NCBI RefSeq assembly: GCF_002287925.1
Contig: NZ_CP016769.1
Coordinates: 558,001 to 622,000 of the forward strand
Length of the DNA stretch: 64,000 nt
Reading direction: 5' to 3'
Source of the DNA: Candidatus Planktophila lacus
GTDB lineage: Bacteria > Actinomycetota > Actinomycetes > Nanopelagicales > Nanopelagicaceae
Shown: one piece after another, positions 42,559-52,608 of the stretch
How positions within the stretch are numbered: position 1 is the stretch's first letter
Layout of the letters: the number at the start of each line of letters is the position of its first letter
Notes under the pieces: generated by a model
What the model was told of the DNA's origin: nothing
Database searches by the model: none
The model's input: only the letters and a program-made list of their open reading frames with translations
Program-made: the position numbers and the translations under genes

Positions 42559-43497
42559 ATGTCACGCGAAGCGCGCACATTAAGCGTTCCTGAAGGAGTT
42601 GCAGGCGAGCGTATCGATAGCGCGCTAACTCGTGTTCTCGGGCTCTCTCGAACCGCAATCGTAAAACTTTTAGAAGATGGCGACATCACAACTTCTGGTC
42701 GTGCGATGGCTAAATCAGAGCGCGTAACCAGCGGACAAGTTATCGATGTCTTAATGCCAGAACCGCTGAATCAAGATCCAATTCCGCTAACTCCACTTGA
42801 TGGGTTACGAGTTGTTTACGATGACGAACACATCGTTGTAGTTGATAAGCCGGTTGGTTGTGCAGCGCACCCAAGCCCAGGATGGATGGGGCCAACAGTT
42901 GTCGGCGCACTTATGGCTGCTGGTTACACAATATCTACTTCAGGTCCTGCCGAACGCGCGGGAATCGTTCATCGCTTAGATGTTGGCACGAGCGGTTTAA
43001 TGATCGTTGCAAAAACTGATGTTGCCTACACACGATTGAAGGAAGCCTTCCGAAACCACGAAGTGGAAAAGACTTATCACGCACTCGTGCAAGGACATAT
43101 GGATCCTGTTTCTGGAACCATCGATGCGCCTATCGATCGCCATCCCAAAGAAGATCATCGCTTCGCAGTAATTGCCGAAGGAAAAGAGAGCATCACTCAC
43201 TACGAAGTAATCGAGTTCTATCGCTCCGTCTCACTCGTAAAAGTCGAACTCGAAACTGGTCGCACACATCAAATTCGCGTGCATTTTTCTGCGTTAAATC
43301 ATCCACTCGTGGGGGATACAACTTATGGCGCAGATCCAGTCCTTGGTAAATCGTTAGCCATGTCACGTCCGTGGTTGCACGCCCTAGAACTTCGCTTTAA
43401 ACATCCCGTCTCATCAGAAGAGCTCATTCTCAACGCTCCCTATGCACCTGACCTTCAGGCTTGCTTGGCGTTGCTATCCGAGGCTGTTCTGCCGTAA
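42559..43497 (+). CDS. rluD: RluD-type rRNA pseudouridine synthase
   Basis: A 312-residue enzyme with an N-terminal S4 RNA-binding domain (ERIDSALTRVLGLSRTAIVKLL, about 17-38) and an RluA-family catalytic domain. The catalytic Asp is Asp141 in GIVHRLDVGTSGLM; ETGRTHQIRVH lies downstream. In this position after lspA the family is RluD-like and modifies helix 69 uridines of 23S rRNA, though RluA/RluC-type specificity cannot be excluded. It starts right after the lspA stop with GAGGAGG upstream. Confidence 0.92.
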   Translation: MSREARTLSVPEGVAGERIDSALTRVLGLSRTAIVKLLEDGDITTSGRAMAKSERVTSGQVIDVLMPEPLNQDPIPLTPLDGLRVVYDDEHIVVVDKPVGCAAHPSPGWMGPTVVGALMAAGYTISTSGPAERAGIVHRLDVGTSGLMIVAKTDVAYTRLKEAFRNHEVEKTYHALVQGHMDPVSGTIDAPIDRHPKEDHRFAVIAEGKESITHYEVIEFYRSVSLVKVELETGRTHQIRVHFSALNHPLVGDTTYGADPVLGKSLAMSRPWLHALELRFKHPVSSEELILNAPYAPDLQACLALLSEAVLP

Positions 43498-43516
43498 CGA
43501 CTAATCTTGTGCAACT

Positions 43517-46500
43517 GTGACAACCGAAAACCCAACCCAGCCAAAAGCGAGTAAAGATTCTTTTGTGCACCTTCATGTGCACACTGAATACTCAATGCTC
43601 GATGGTGCCGCACGTATTGGCGATCTCGTAGAAGAAGTAGCGCGCCAAGAGATGCCGGCGATCGCAATGACTGATCACGGAAATGTGTTCGGCGCTTTTG
43701 ATTTCTATAAGCAAGCGGTCAAGGCGGGCGTTAAACCAATCATCGGTATCGAAGCTTACGTTGCTCCAGAATCGCGCTTTGATAAGAAGAAGGTTCAATG
43801 GGCCGATGGTGGAGATGACGATGTTTCAGGCGGCGGTGCATATACGCATATGACCATCTTGGCCGAGAACAATCATGGTCTGGCTAATTTATTTAGACTC
43901 TCTTCTCTTGCTTCCCTTGAAGGTTATTACTACAAGCCGCGTATGGATCGTGAACTACTCTCTAAATATGCAGATGGCTTAATTGCAACTACTGGTTGCC
44001 CAGGCGGAGAAATCCAGACTCGCCTGCGTATGGGAAATTACAAAGAAGCGATGCGCGCGGCAAGTGATTACAGAGATATTTTTGGGGCACATAACTTCTT
44101 CCTTGAGTTAATGGATCACGGTATTGATGTTGAAACCCGCGTTAAAGAAGATCTCATCAAACTTGGCCGCGAACTTAAACTTCCGCTGCTTGCGACAAAT
44201 GACCTGCACTACACCCGACACGAAGATGCGCCTGCACATGAAGCCCTGCTCTGCGTGCAATCAGGCTCCACTCTGGCAGATCCAAAGCGCTTTAAATTCG
44301 ATAACGATGAGTTCTATCTAAAGTCACCTGCGCAAATGCGCGAGCTCTTTAAGGATCTGCCTGAAGCCTGCGATAACACCCTGCTCATCGCCGAGCGCTG
44401 CAATGTAAAACTTCGCGAAGGCGAAAATCTCATGCCCGCCTTTGCGGTGCCGCCAGGTGAAACAGAAGATTCTTGGTTACGTAAAGAGGCAGAGCGCGGG
44501 CTGGTTACACGTTTTGGAGATAAGGCAACAGATGCTCATCGCGTTCGGTTGAGTTACGAATTAGATGTAATGGCCAATATGGGATTTCCAGGTTACTTCT
44601 TAGTTGTTGCTGACTTAGTTGCGCATGCCAAGAAAGTTGGAATCCGTGTTGGTCCTGGTCGCGGCTCTGCTGCGGGCTCATTAGTTGCGTATTCACTCGG
44701 AATTACCGGCCTTGATCCAATCGAACACGGCTTACTCTTCGAGCGATTCTTAAATCCAGAACGTATCTCTATGCCTGATATCGATCTGGACTTTGATGAA
44801 CGTCGGCGCAGCGAGATGATCCGTTATGCAACTGAGAAATACGGCGAAGATCGCGTAGCCCAGATCATCACCTACGGCACAATTAAATCTAAGCAATCCA
44901 TTAAAGATGCCACTCGCGTTTTAGGGTACCCATATGTAATTGGTGAGAAGTTAACGAAAGCGCTTCCACCTTCAGTGATGGGAAAAGATATTTCACTCGC
45001 TGGAGTATTCGATTCACAAGACTCGCGCCATGGCGAGGCTGGCGAATTTCGCGAGCTCTATAACACCGACCCTGATTCAAAGAAGGTTGTTGATTTAGCG
45101 CGCGGACTCGAGGGACTCAAGCGCCAATGGGGCGTGCATGCCGCTGGCGTCATCCTTTCGCGTGAACCACTTCTTGATGTAATCCCAATCCATCGACGCG
45201 AAGCCGATGGGGCAATCATCACCCAGTTCGATATGGGCGCTTGCGAATCAACAGGCTTGTTAAAGATGGACTTCCTGGGTCTTCGCAACTTATCCGTACT
45301 AGATGACGCACTACTAAATATCAAAGAGAATCAAGGAATAGATGTAGTCCTTGAAGATCTACCACTGTCAGATCAAAAGACATTCGAACTCTTATCGCGC
45401 GGTGACACACTTGGTGTATTTCAACTCGATGGTGGACCAATGCGCGCACTCCTTCGCAGCATGGCGCCAGATTCATTTGCCGACATATCTGCGGTTATCG
45501 CGCTCTACCGCCCTGGTCCAATGGGCGAAAATGCACACAATAACTATGCCGATCGCAAGAACGGACGCAAACCAGTTGAACCAATTCATCCAGAGCTCTC
45601 TGAAGTTCTCCAAGAAATTTTGGGGGATACCTACGGTCTTATTGTTTATCAAGAACAAGTAATGGCGATCGCCCAGAAAGTTGCCGGGTTCTCACTTGGT
45701 CGTGCAGATCTTTTACGTAAGGCCATGGGTAAGAAGAACAAGGAAATTCTGGATAAGGAGTACATACCTTTCGAAGCTGGCATGAAAGAGAATGGATTCT
45801 CAACCGCCGCCATAAAACGTTTATGGGATGTTCTGATTCCCTTCTCTGACTACGCATTTAACCGAGCACATAGCGCAGGTTACGGTGTTGTTTCATTCTG
45901 GACCGGTTATTTAAAGGCAAATTATCCAACCGAATATATGGCAGCCCTGCTTACCAGTGTGCGTGATGATAAAGATAAGTCAGCGCTCTACTTATCTGAA
46001 TGTCGTCGCATGGGTATCAAGGTTCTGCCACCCGATGTCAATGAATCAAATGCTGAATACACACCGCGCGGCAAAGATATTCGCTTTGGACTTGCTGCAA
46101 TCCGTAACGTTGGTGAAGGCGTAGTCGCTTCCATAAAGTCTGCGCGTACAACCAAAGGTGCCTTCACTTCATTTGGTGATTTCCTCGCCAAGGTAGATGC
46201 GCAAGTTTGCAATAAGAAAACAATTGAATCTTTGATTAAGGGTGGAGCGTTTGATTCTCTAAGCCATCCACGCAAGGCTCTAATGTCTGTTCACCTAGAA
46301 GCTATTGATTCGGTAATCGAAACCAAGCGAGCAGAGGCGATCGGTCAATTTGATCTCTTTGGAGGCGAGTCGATGACGCAAGTTTCAGGTCTGGAAATTG
46401 AGATTCCAAACTTCGAATGGGATAAGTCAACGCTGCTTAGTTTTGAACGCGAAATGCTGGGCCTCTATGTTTCAGATCATCCGCTACTTGGTGTTGAACA

Positions 46501-47050
46501 TATCTTGCGTTCCAATACCGATATGTCTATTAGCGCGCTACAAAGTGATGAAAGTACGCCAGATGGCATGGTCACTTTGGGCGGCTTGATTACAGGCGTT
46601 CAACGCAAGGTTTCCCGCACAGGTTCATCGTGGGCGATTGTTAGTCTGGAAGATCTGGAAGGCGCTATAGAAGTTCTCTTCTTCTCAAATACTTACAACC
46701 AATATGCACTTACCTTGATTGAAGATCGCGTTGTAACTGTTCGCGGTCGATTCGAACGGCGCGATGATGTACTGCGCTTTACGGCTCTTGAAATGAAATC
46801 GCTTGATGTTTCTACTGGCCCCATTGGACCATTATTAATCTCTTTGCCAATCGCGCAGTGCACACCACCAGTAGTAGATCGCATGAAGGAAATTCTGCGT
46901 TCACATCCCGGCAAACGCGAAGTACATATGCAGATCGATGACCAAGGCGTACTAACAACGATGAAGATCGATGCACTCGTAACAGCATCGCCGAGTTTGA
47001 GCGCAGATCTGAAATCTATCTTGGGGCCCGACTGCTTAGTTCGAATGTGA
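43517..47050 (+). CDS. dnaE: DNA polymerase III alpha subunit (replicative)
   Basis: The main replicative polymerase, 1177 residues, DnaE1 type. The PHP domain is intact at the N-terminus (VHLHVHTEYSMLDG, then MTDHGN). The catalytic aspartates are Asp421, Asp423 and Asp425 (PDIDLDFDERRR), and GPGRGSAAGSLVAYSLGI precedes them. An OB-fold region lies near the C-terminus. The GTG start at 43517 has TAATCT nine bases before it and no ribosome binding site. Compare DnaE2 at 14749, whose PHP motifs are lost. Confidence 0.96.
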   Translation: MTTENPTQPKASKDSFVHLHVHTEYSMLDGAARIGDLVEEVARQEMPAIAMTDHGNVFGAFDFYKQAVKAGVKPIIGIEAYVAPESRFDKKKVQWADGGDDDVSGGGAYTHMTILAENNHGLANLFRLSSLASLEGYYYKPRMDRELLSKYADGLIATTGCPGGEIQTRLRMGNYKEAMRAASDYRDIFGAHNFFLELMDHGIDVETRVKEDLIKLGRELKLPLLATNDLHYTRHEDAPAHEALLCVQSGSTLADPKRFKFDNDEFYLKSPAQMRELFKDLPEACDNTLLIAERCNVKLREGENLMPAFAVPPGETEDSWLRKEAERGLVTRFGDKATDAHRVRLSYELDVMANMGFPGYFLVVADLVAHAKKVGIRVGPGRGSAAGSLVAYSLGITGLDPIEHGLLFERFLNPERISMPDIDLDFDERRRSEMIRYATEKYGEDRVAQIITYGTIKSKQSIKDATRVLGYPYVIGEKLTKALPPSVMGKDISLAGVFDSQDSRHGEAGEFRELYNTDPDSKKVVDLARGLEGLKRQWGVHAAGVILSREPLLDVIPIHRREADGAIITQFDMGACESTGLLKMDFLGLRNLSVLDDALLNIKENQGIDVVLEDLPLSDQKTFELLSRGDTLGVFQLDGGPMRALLRSMAPDSFADISAVIALYRPGPMGENAHNNYADRKNGRKPVEPIHPELSEVLQEILGDTYGLIVYQEQVMAIAQKVAGFSLGRADLLRKAMGKKNKEILDKEYIPFEAGMKENGFSTAAIKRLWDVLIPFSDYAFNRAHSAGYGVVSFWTGYLKANYPTEYMAALLTSVRDDKDKSALYLSECRRMGIKVLPPDVNESNAEYTPRGKDIRFGLAAIRNVGEGVVASIKSARTTKGAFTSFGDFLAKVDAQVCNKKTIESLIKGGAFDSLSHPRKALMSVHLEAIDSVIETKRAEAIGQFDLFGGESMTQVSGLEIEIPNFEWDKSTLLSFEREMLGLYVSDHPLLGVEHILRSNTDMSISALQSDESTPDGMVTLGGLITGVQRKVSRTGSSWAIVSLEDLEGAIEVLFFSNTYNQYALTLIEDRVVTVRGRFERRDDVLRFTALEMKSLDVSTGPIGPLLISLPIAQCTPPVVDRMKEILRSHPGKREVHMQIDDQGVLTTMKIDALVTASPSLSADLKSILGPDCLVRM

Positions 47051-47084
47051 TTTATTGGCCGCGCCCCGAAGAGGTGGCAGCCGT

Positions 47085-47096
47085 TAGACTTGCCCC
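47085..47096 (+). promoter_or_regulatory. Leaderless-type -10 of hisD
   Basis: TAGACT (47085-47090), 6 bases, then the hisD ATG. No ribosome binding site. It lies in the 46-base gap after dnaE and should drive the his operon. Confidence 0.55.
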
Positions 47097-48404
47097 ATGA
47101 TTCGCTCGCTTGATCTACGCGGTAAAGCTCTTACTAAAGCGGGCTACCAGAAAGCTATTCCGCGAGCGAAGTTAGATATCGCAGCAGCCCTAGTTGCGAT
47201 TGAGCCAATTCTGCAGAGAGTTAAATCAGGTAACGAGGCAGACTTACTGCAACTTGCCGAGGAATTTGATGGCGTTCGGCCACCTTCAATCCGCGTTCCA
47301 CAATCTGCTTTCGATAAAGCACTTGCCGATCTAGATCCAAAGATTCGCGCTGCACTAGAACTATCAGCCGAGCGAATCCGTAAAGTTCACAACGATCAAA
47401 CCCGCGGCGTAACTACTACGAAAGTTGTCGATGGGGGAGTCGTAACTGAACGTTGGATCCCAGTTGATCGCGTCGGGTTATATGTTCCAGGTGGTCGCGC
47501 CGTTTACCCAAGTAGCGTCTTAATGAATGTCATCCCAGCACAGATCGCCAAAGTTTCTAGCATCGCTGTTGCATCACCACCACAGAAAGAGTTTGGCGGT
47601 CTTCCGCACCCAACGATTCTTGCTGCTTGTGCACTCCTTGGTATCACTGAGGTTTACGCAGTCGGTGGAGCACAAGCAATCGCGCTCTTTGCCTATGGCA
47701 TGGATGGCCTCTGCGAGAAATGTGATTTGGTCACTGGTCCAGGCAATATCTATGTCGCTGCTGCTAAGCGCGCTCTCCGCGGTGTTATCGGTATTGATTC
47801 CGAGGCAGGCCCAACTGAGATTGCAATATTGGCTGATGAAAGTGCGCGCGCAGGTGATGTTGCCGCAGATCTAATTAGCCAGGCCGAGCACGATGTTATT
47901 GCCGCCGCAGTTCTAGTAACAACTTCTGAAAAATTAGCAGGCGATGTTGTTAAAGAGTTGGAAGTCAGAGTCGCCAAGACGAAGCACTCCGACAGAATCC
48001 GTGAAGCACTTTCCGGTATTCAATCTGCAATCGTTCTGGTTGATTCAATTGAACAAGGTTTAGATGTTGTAAATGCCTATGCAGCAGAACACTTAGAGAT
48101 CCAAACCCAGAACGCTGCGCAAGATGCGTTGAAAATTCGTAACGCTGGCGCAGTCTTCATCGGACGCTTCTCACCAGTCTCACTTGGCGATTATTCAGCA
48201 GGTTCAAATCACGTACTTCCAACAGGTGGATGCGCCTGCCACAGCAGTGGGCTATCTGTACAAACCTTCTTACGCGGGTTGCACTACATCGAATATTCGA
48301 AGGATGCATTTATTGATATTTCACAGACCGTGATTACTCTTGCAAATTCAGAAGATTTGCCAGCACATGGTGAAGCGATGACCGCGCGTTTGGAAGATTT
48401 ATGA
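47097..48404 (+). CDS. hisD: Histidinol dehydrogenase
   Basis: Catalyses the last two oxidations to L-histidine with NAD. The 435-residue protein has [60 protein letters not shown] and [19 protein letters not shown], together the full active-site and Zn-binding set. First gene of the his operon, with a leaderless promoter. Its stop overlaps hisC by ATGA. Confidence 0.97.
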   Translation: MIRSLDLRGKALTKAGYQKAIPRAKLDIAAALVAIEPILQRVKSGNEADLLQLAEEFDGVRPPSIRVPQSAFDKALADLDPKIRAALELSAERIRKVHNDQTRGVTTTKVVDGGVVTERWIPVDRVGLYVPGGRAVYPSSVLMNVIPAQIAKVSSIAVASPPQKEFGGLPHPTILAACALLGITEVYAVGGAQAIALFAYGMDGLCEKCDLVTGPGNIYVAAAKRALRGVIGIDSEAGPTEIAILADESARAGDVAADLISQAEHDVIAAAVLVTTSEKLAGDVVKELEVRVAKTKHSDRIREALSGIQSAIVLVDSIEQGLDVVNAYAAEHLEIQTQNAAQDALKIRNAGAVFIGRFSPVSLGDYSAGSNHVLPTGGCACHSSGLSVQTFLRGLHYIEYSKDAFIDISQTVITLANSEDLPAHGEAMTARLEDL

Positions 48405-49501
48405 GTGAGAAGAAATGGCCACTTTGGCTGCCACTTCGCGATGATTTAACTTCTCTTTCCCCATATGGAGCACCACAGGTTCCAGCTGAGGCGACGTTAA
48501 ATACCAACGAGAATCCTTATGCTCCATCTCCTGAACTCGCACAAGCGATCGCCGACCGGGTGCATAGGGTTGCTACAACTTTAAATCGCTATCCAGATCG
48601 TGATGCCACAGTTCTGCGCGCAGCTCTTGGTAAATTTATAAATACTCTATCTGGAACAAATTTCACAGCAGATTCAATCTGGGCAGCCAATGGCAGTAAC
48701 GAGATTATCCAATCTCTTTTCATGGCATTCGGTGATCGAGGCGCACTTGGATTTACACCTTCATATTCAATGCACCCGCTAATCGCCAAGGTAGTTGGCG
48801 TTACTTGGCAAGATGGAGGACGTCGCGCAGATTTCACGTTAGATACCGCCAAGGCGATAACGGAGATTTCGGGAAAGAAACCAGCCCTAACTTTCGTGAC
48901 AACTCCAAATAATCCAACTGGCACCCTTTTAAAAATCGGCGAGATTGAGGAGCTAGCAAAGGCGACAGCACAAGTTAACGGTTTGCTAGTCGTTGATGAG
49001 GCTTATGCAGAATTTTCTAGCGAAATATCTGCCGTCACGCTAATTGAAAAGTATCCAAATGTGGTGGTGATTCGAACCATGAGTAAAGCATTCGCTTTCG
49101 CCGGAGCGCGCGTGGGTTATTTAGTGGCCAACCCCGATGTCGTGGATGCGATGTTTCTGGTGAGATTGCCTTACCACTTAAGCGCAATTACTCAGGCAGC
49201 TGCTGAAGTTGCACTTGAGTATCAAGGCGAACTTTTAGGAACTGTTGCGACGCTGATTGATTCACGTGGGAAAGTTATTGCTGAGCTGGAATCCATGGGC
49301 CTAACCGTTGCTCCAAGCAGCGCAAACTTCATCATCTTCTCAGGATTTAACTCAGAGCCAGCGCAGATCTGGCGCCAACTTCTCGATCGCGGTGTTCTGA
49401 TTAGAGATGTGGGATTATTAGGGCACTTGCGTATGACCATTGGCAATGAGGCCGAGAATCAGAAGTTTATTGGCGCCTTAAAAGAGATTTTGCAGAAGTA
49501 A
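48401..49501 (+). CDS. hisC: Histidinol-phosphate aminotransferase
   Basis: A fold-type I PLP enzyme of 366 residues. The PLP lysine is Lys229 in [25 protein letters not shown] (about 32-40), [11 protein letters not shown] and TPNNPTGT are typical of HisC. It converts imidazole-acetol phosphate to histidinol phosphate. The family can also transaminate aromatic precursors. ATGA overlap with hisD; hisB follows 29 bases later. Confidence 0.95.
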   Translation: MSEKKWPLWLPLRDDLTSLSPYGAPQVPAEATLNTNENPYAPSPELAQAIADRVHRVATTLNRYPDRDATVLRAALGKFINTLSGTNFTADSIWAANGSNEIIQSLFMAFGDRGALGFTPSYSMHPLIAKVVGVTWQDGGRRADFTLDTAKAITEISGKKPALTFVTTPNNPTGTLLKIGEIEELAKATAQVNGLLVVDEAYAEFSSEISAVTLIEKYPNVVVIRTMSKAFAFAGARVGYLVANPDVVDAMFLVRLPYHLSAITQAAAEVALEYQGELLGTVATLIDSRGKVIAELESMGLTVAPSSANFIIFSGFNSEPAQIWRQLLDRGVLIRDVGLLGHLRMTIGNEAENQKFIGALKEILQK

Positions 49502-49530
49502 TTGAATATGAAGCTAATGGAGATAAATAG

Positions 49531-50115
49531 ATGAGAACAGCCCGAGTAGAACGTAAAACTAAAGAGTCCCACGTAATTGTTGAGTTAAACCTCGATGGTG
49601 TCGGTGAGATATCAGTTGATACTGGCGTGCCATTCTTTGATCACATGCTTTCACAGCTTGGAAAGCACTCCGGTTTCAACCTCACTGTAAAGACAACAGG
49701 TGATATAGATGTCGATTCTCATCACACGGTTGAAGATACTTCACTGGCATTTGGACAAGCGCTACGCGAAGCACTCGGGGACAAAATTGGTATCCGTCGC
49801 TTTGGTGATGCCATGGTTCCACTTGATGAAGTTCTAGTTCAGGCAGCAGTTGATCTTTCTGGTCGTCCATATCTAGTTCACCGCCAACCAGAAATCGTTG
49901 AGTTAATCGGAACTTTCGATACCACTCTTGGTAAGCACATCTGGGAATCAATCGTTGCCGAAGCTCACATCGCACTGCATATTCGCGTTTTAGAAGGACG
50001 CAATGCCCACCACGTATTTGAAGCACAATTTAAAGCGGTTGCTCGCGCACTTCGCGATGCAGTTTCCCTTGATGGCGGAATCGCAGGAGTTCCTTCAACA
50101 AAAGGTTCGCTTTAA
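49531..50115 (+). CDS. hisB: Imidazoleglycerol-phosphate dehydratase
   Basis: A 194-residue monofunctional dehydratase without the phosphatase domain of the enteric fusion. [34 protein letters not shown] and [16 protein letters not shown] supply the Mn-binding His/Glu residues. It has a TGGAGA ribosome binding site 7 bases before ATG 49531, unlike the leaderless or overlapping genes around it. hisH follows after 2 bases. Histidinol phosphatase is encoded elsewhere. Confidence 0.96.
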   Translation: MRTARVERKTKESHVIVELNLDGVGEISVDTGVPFFDHMLSQLGKHSGFNLTVKTTGDIDVDSHHTVEDTSLAFGQALREALGDKIGIRRFGDAMVPLDEVLVQAAVDLSGRPYLVHRQPEIVELIGTFDTTLGKHIWESIVAEAHIALHIRVLEGRNAHHVFEAQFKAVARALRDAVSLDGGIAGVPSTKGSL

Positions 50116-50117
50116 TA

Positions 50118-50720
50118 GTGATCGCAATCCTTGATTACGGTTCTGGAAATTTAAGGTCGGCACAACGCGCTTTCGAGCGCAGCGGTAAAGAAGTTGTCGT
50201 TACATCTGATCGCGAGATCGCACTCAATGCGCAAGGGTTAGTGGTTCCGGGCGTCGGTGCATTTGCGGCATGTATGCGCGGTTTAGTTGCAGTTGGGGGA
50301 GATGCGATTGTTCGCGAACGCCTTGCTAAGCAACGTCCAACTTTAGGAATCTGTGTTGGAATGCAAATTCTCTTCAGAGATGGCGATGAACATACCAACG
50401 GGCTACTGCACCAAGGCGTCGGTATCTGGCAAGAGAGCATCACCAAGTTAGATGCACCGATATTGCCGCATATGGGTTGGAATACGGTAGAAGTCTCATC
50501 AAACTCGAACTTGTTCAAAGGGATAGAAGATCAATCGTTCTACTTCGTGCACTCATATGCTGCAAAAAAGCCTGTTGGAATCGCGCAAGCCTGGAGCACT
50601 CACAACGAGAAGTTTTTGGCGGCAGTAGAAGATGGTGCGATTGCAGCAACGCAATTTCATCCTGAAAAATCTGGCGATGCCGGTCTTGCGTTAATTAAGA
50701 ATTGGGTTGGGATGCTATGA
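50118..50720 (+). CDS. hisH: Imidazole glycerol phosphate synthase, glutaminase subunit
   Basis: A class I glutamine amidotransferase of 200 residues that feeds ammonia to HisF. The catalytic Cys is Cys79 (LGICVGMQ), with VPGVGAF upstream, and the His-Glu pair is in QFHPEKS. The start is GTG 50118. The stop overlaps the hisA/priA start (ATGA). hisF lies one gene downstream. Confidence 0.95.
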   Translation: MIAILDYGSGNLRSAQRAFERSGKEVVVTSDREIALNAQGLVVPGVGAFAACMRGLVAVGGDAIVRERLAKQRPTLGICVGMQILFRDGDEHTNGLLHQGVGIWQESITKLDAPILPHMGWNTVEVSSNSNLFKGIEDQSFYFVHSYAAKKPVGIAQAWSTHNEKFLAAVEDGAIAATQFHPEKSGDAGLALIKNWVGML

Positions 50721-51469
50721 CGACAAACAATCACCAAGTAAATTATCTGGAGCTCTTGCCAGCAGTGGATGTTAAAGATGGCAAAGCAGTTCGCTTAGTC
50801 CAAGGTGAACTTGCTCAAGAAAGTATCTATGGCGCACCTCTTGAAGTCGCACTCGAGTTTCAAGCAGCGGGAGCTGAATGGCTTCACCTAGTTGATCTAG
50901 ATGCAGCATTTGGTCGCGGCGAAAATACATCTTTGTTAGCCGAGGTCGTGGGTCGCCTGGATATAAAAGTTGAACTCTCTGGTGGCATTCGTGACGATGA
51001 ATCTTTAAAGCGTGCCTTGGCCACAGGATGTACTCGCGTAAACCTTGGCACTGCCGCTTTAGAAAACCCCGAATGGACAGCGCGCGTGATTGCCGAACAC
51101 GGAGATCGCATCGCAGTCGGTTTAGATGTCCGTGGTCATGTTTTAGCGGCACGCGGTTGGACTAAAGAAGGCGGCGATCTCTTCGAAACAATTGAGCGTC
51201 TGGAGCGCGATGGCTGCTCTCGTTACGTTGTCACCGATGTTACAAAAGATGGAACGCTCCAAGGTCCAAACCTAGAACTACTTAAAGAGGTATGTGCGGC
51301 AACTAAGAAGCCTGTTGTTGCCAGCGGTGGAATCTCATCTCTTGCCGATATCACTGCACTTTCATCACTTCATGCAATTGGAGTTGAAGGCGCAATAGTT
51401 GGTAAGGCTCTTTATGCAGGTGCCTTCACCCTTGAAGAAGCTTTGGCGATCACTAAGGGCGCGAAGTAA
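50717..51469 (+). CDS. priA: PriA-type phosphoribosyl isomerase (HisA, likely also TrpF)
   Basis: A (beta-alpha)8 isomerase of 250 residues. The catalytic acid/base pair is Asp18 ([10 protein letters not shown]) and Asp174 ([14 protein letters not shown]). Arg26, [13 protein letters not shown] and the Ser/Gly-rich phosphate loops match actinobacterial PriA. PriA works in both His and Trp synthesis. That fits here, since the trp genes that follow include no trpF. ATG 50717 overlaps the hisH stop; an in-frame start at 50702 lies inside hisH. The dual role is inferred. Confidence 0.92.
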   Translation: MTTNNHQVNYLELLPAVDVKDGKAVRLVQGELAQESIYGAPLEVALEFQAAGAEWLHLVDLDAAFGRGENTSLLAEVVGRLDIKVELSGGIRDDESLKRALATGCTRVNLGTAALENPEWTARVIAEHGDRIAVGLDVRGHVLAARGWTKEGGDLFETIERLERDGCSRYVVTDVTKDGTLQGPNLELLKEVCAATKKPVVASGGISSLADITALSSLHAIGVEGAIVGKALYAGAFTLEEALAITKGAK

Positions 51470-52243
51470 ATGGCGTTATCTATTCGGATCATTCCCTGCC
51501 TTGATGTAACCGAAGGACGCGTAGTAAAGGGAGTTAACTTCACCGATCTGGTTGATGCGGGTGATCCAGTTGAGATGGCATCTCTTTACAATCTAGAAGG
51601 CGCCGACGAGCTAACTTTTCTAGATATCTCTGCCAGCAGCAGTAACCGCGAAACAACTTTGGATGTAGTGCGCAAAACGGCTGAACAAGTCTTTATCCCG
51701 TTAACAGTTGGCGGCGGCATTCGCTCGGTTGATGATGTGGACCGTTTACTTCGCGCCGGTGCAGATAAAGTTTCAATCAATACATCTGCCATTGCGCGCC
51801 CTGAATTAATCGCAGAAATCGCCGATCGCTTCGGCTCTCAAGTTTTAACCATCTCTATTGATGCGCGCCGCGCAAGAACCGAATCAGGATTTGAAGTTAC
51901 AACGCATGGTGGTCGACAGAGCGCCGGGCTTGATGCTCTTTCATGGGTTGAAAAAGCTTGTGCACTTGGAGCAGGAGAGATCCTGCTCAACTCAATGGAT
52001 GCCGATGGAACTCGCGCGGGCTATGACATCGGAATGATTACCGCGGTTCGCGCCATCTCTAAAGTTCCACTAATCGCCAGCGGTGGTGCAGGCGCGCTAG
52101 AAGATTTTGCCGCTGCCCTTGATGCTGGCGCAGATGCGCTACTTGCAGCAAGCGTCTTTCACTTTGGAATTCACCGCATAGGTGATGTGAAGCGCTATCT
52201 AAGCGCGCAGGGTTATTCCATTCGCAACAACGCAACTGCGTAA
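51470..52243 (+). CDS. hisF: Imidazole glycerol phosphate synthase, cyclase subunit
   Basis: A 257-residue TIM barrel forming the IGP synthase with HisH. The catalytic aspartates are Asp12 ([15 protein letters not shown]) and Asp131 (TISIDARR). [21 protein letters not shown] and [12 protein letters not shown] bind the ribose phosphates. Starts directly after priA. Confidence 0.97.
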   Translation: MALSIRIIPCLDVTEGRVVKGVNFTDLVDAGDPVEMASLYNLEGADELTFLDISASSSNRETTLDVVRKTAEQVFIPLTVGGGIRSVDDVDRLLRAGADKVSINTSAIARPELIAEIADRFGSQVLTISIDARRARTESGFEVTTHGGRQSAGLDALSWVEKACALGAGEILLNSMDADGTRAGYDIGMITAVRAISKVPLIASGGAGALEDFAAALDAGADALLAASVFHFGIHRIGDVKRYLSAQGYSIRNNATA

Positions 52244-52245
52244 GG

Positions 52246-52257
52246 CAGAATAAGCAC
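52246..52257 (+). promoter_or_regulatory. Leaderless-type -10 of hisI
   Basis: CAGAAT, 6 bases, then the hisI ATG, the same hexamer and spacing as before cruF. It may be an internal promoter for hisI and the trp genes. Confidence 0.35.
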
Positions 52258-52608
52258 ATGAGCGCTGCGATCCCACTAGATATAGCAACGCGCCTAAAAG
52301 AGGGTATCGATTTAATTCCAGCGATCGCCCAAGATTCGCAAACCGGTGAAGTCTTAATGCTGGCGTATATGAACCGTGAATCTCTTGCACTAACTCTGGC
52401 AACAGGTAAGGCAACTTACTGGAGCCGCAGCCGCAGCGAACTCTGGGTAAAGGGTGCAACATCAGGACACACCCAAGAGGTAGTTTCAATTTCACTTGAT
52501 TGCGATGGCGATGCGTTGCTACTGAAAGTTAACCAAATTGGCGCCGCTTGCCACACTGGAGATAAGACTTGTTTCCACAACCCTCTACAGATAAGTGCGG
52601 GAAAGTAA
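52258..52608 (+). CDS. hisI: Phosphoribosyl-AMP cyclohydrolase
   Basis: A 116-residue Zn/Mg enzyme that opens the purine ring of [49 protein letters not shown] and the Cys pair in [12 protein letters not shown] are present. It is the monofunctional form; hisE is not fused and is not in the window. Its stop overlaps the trpE start (TAATG), linking his and trp genes in one operon. Confidence 0.96.
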   Translation: MSAAIPLDIATRLKEGIDLIPAIAQDSQTGEVLMLAYMNRESLALTLATGKATYWSRSRSELWVKGATSGHTQEVVSISLDCDGDALLLKVNQIGAACHTGDKTCFHNPLQISAGK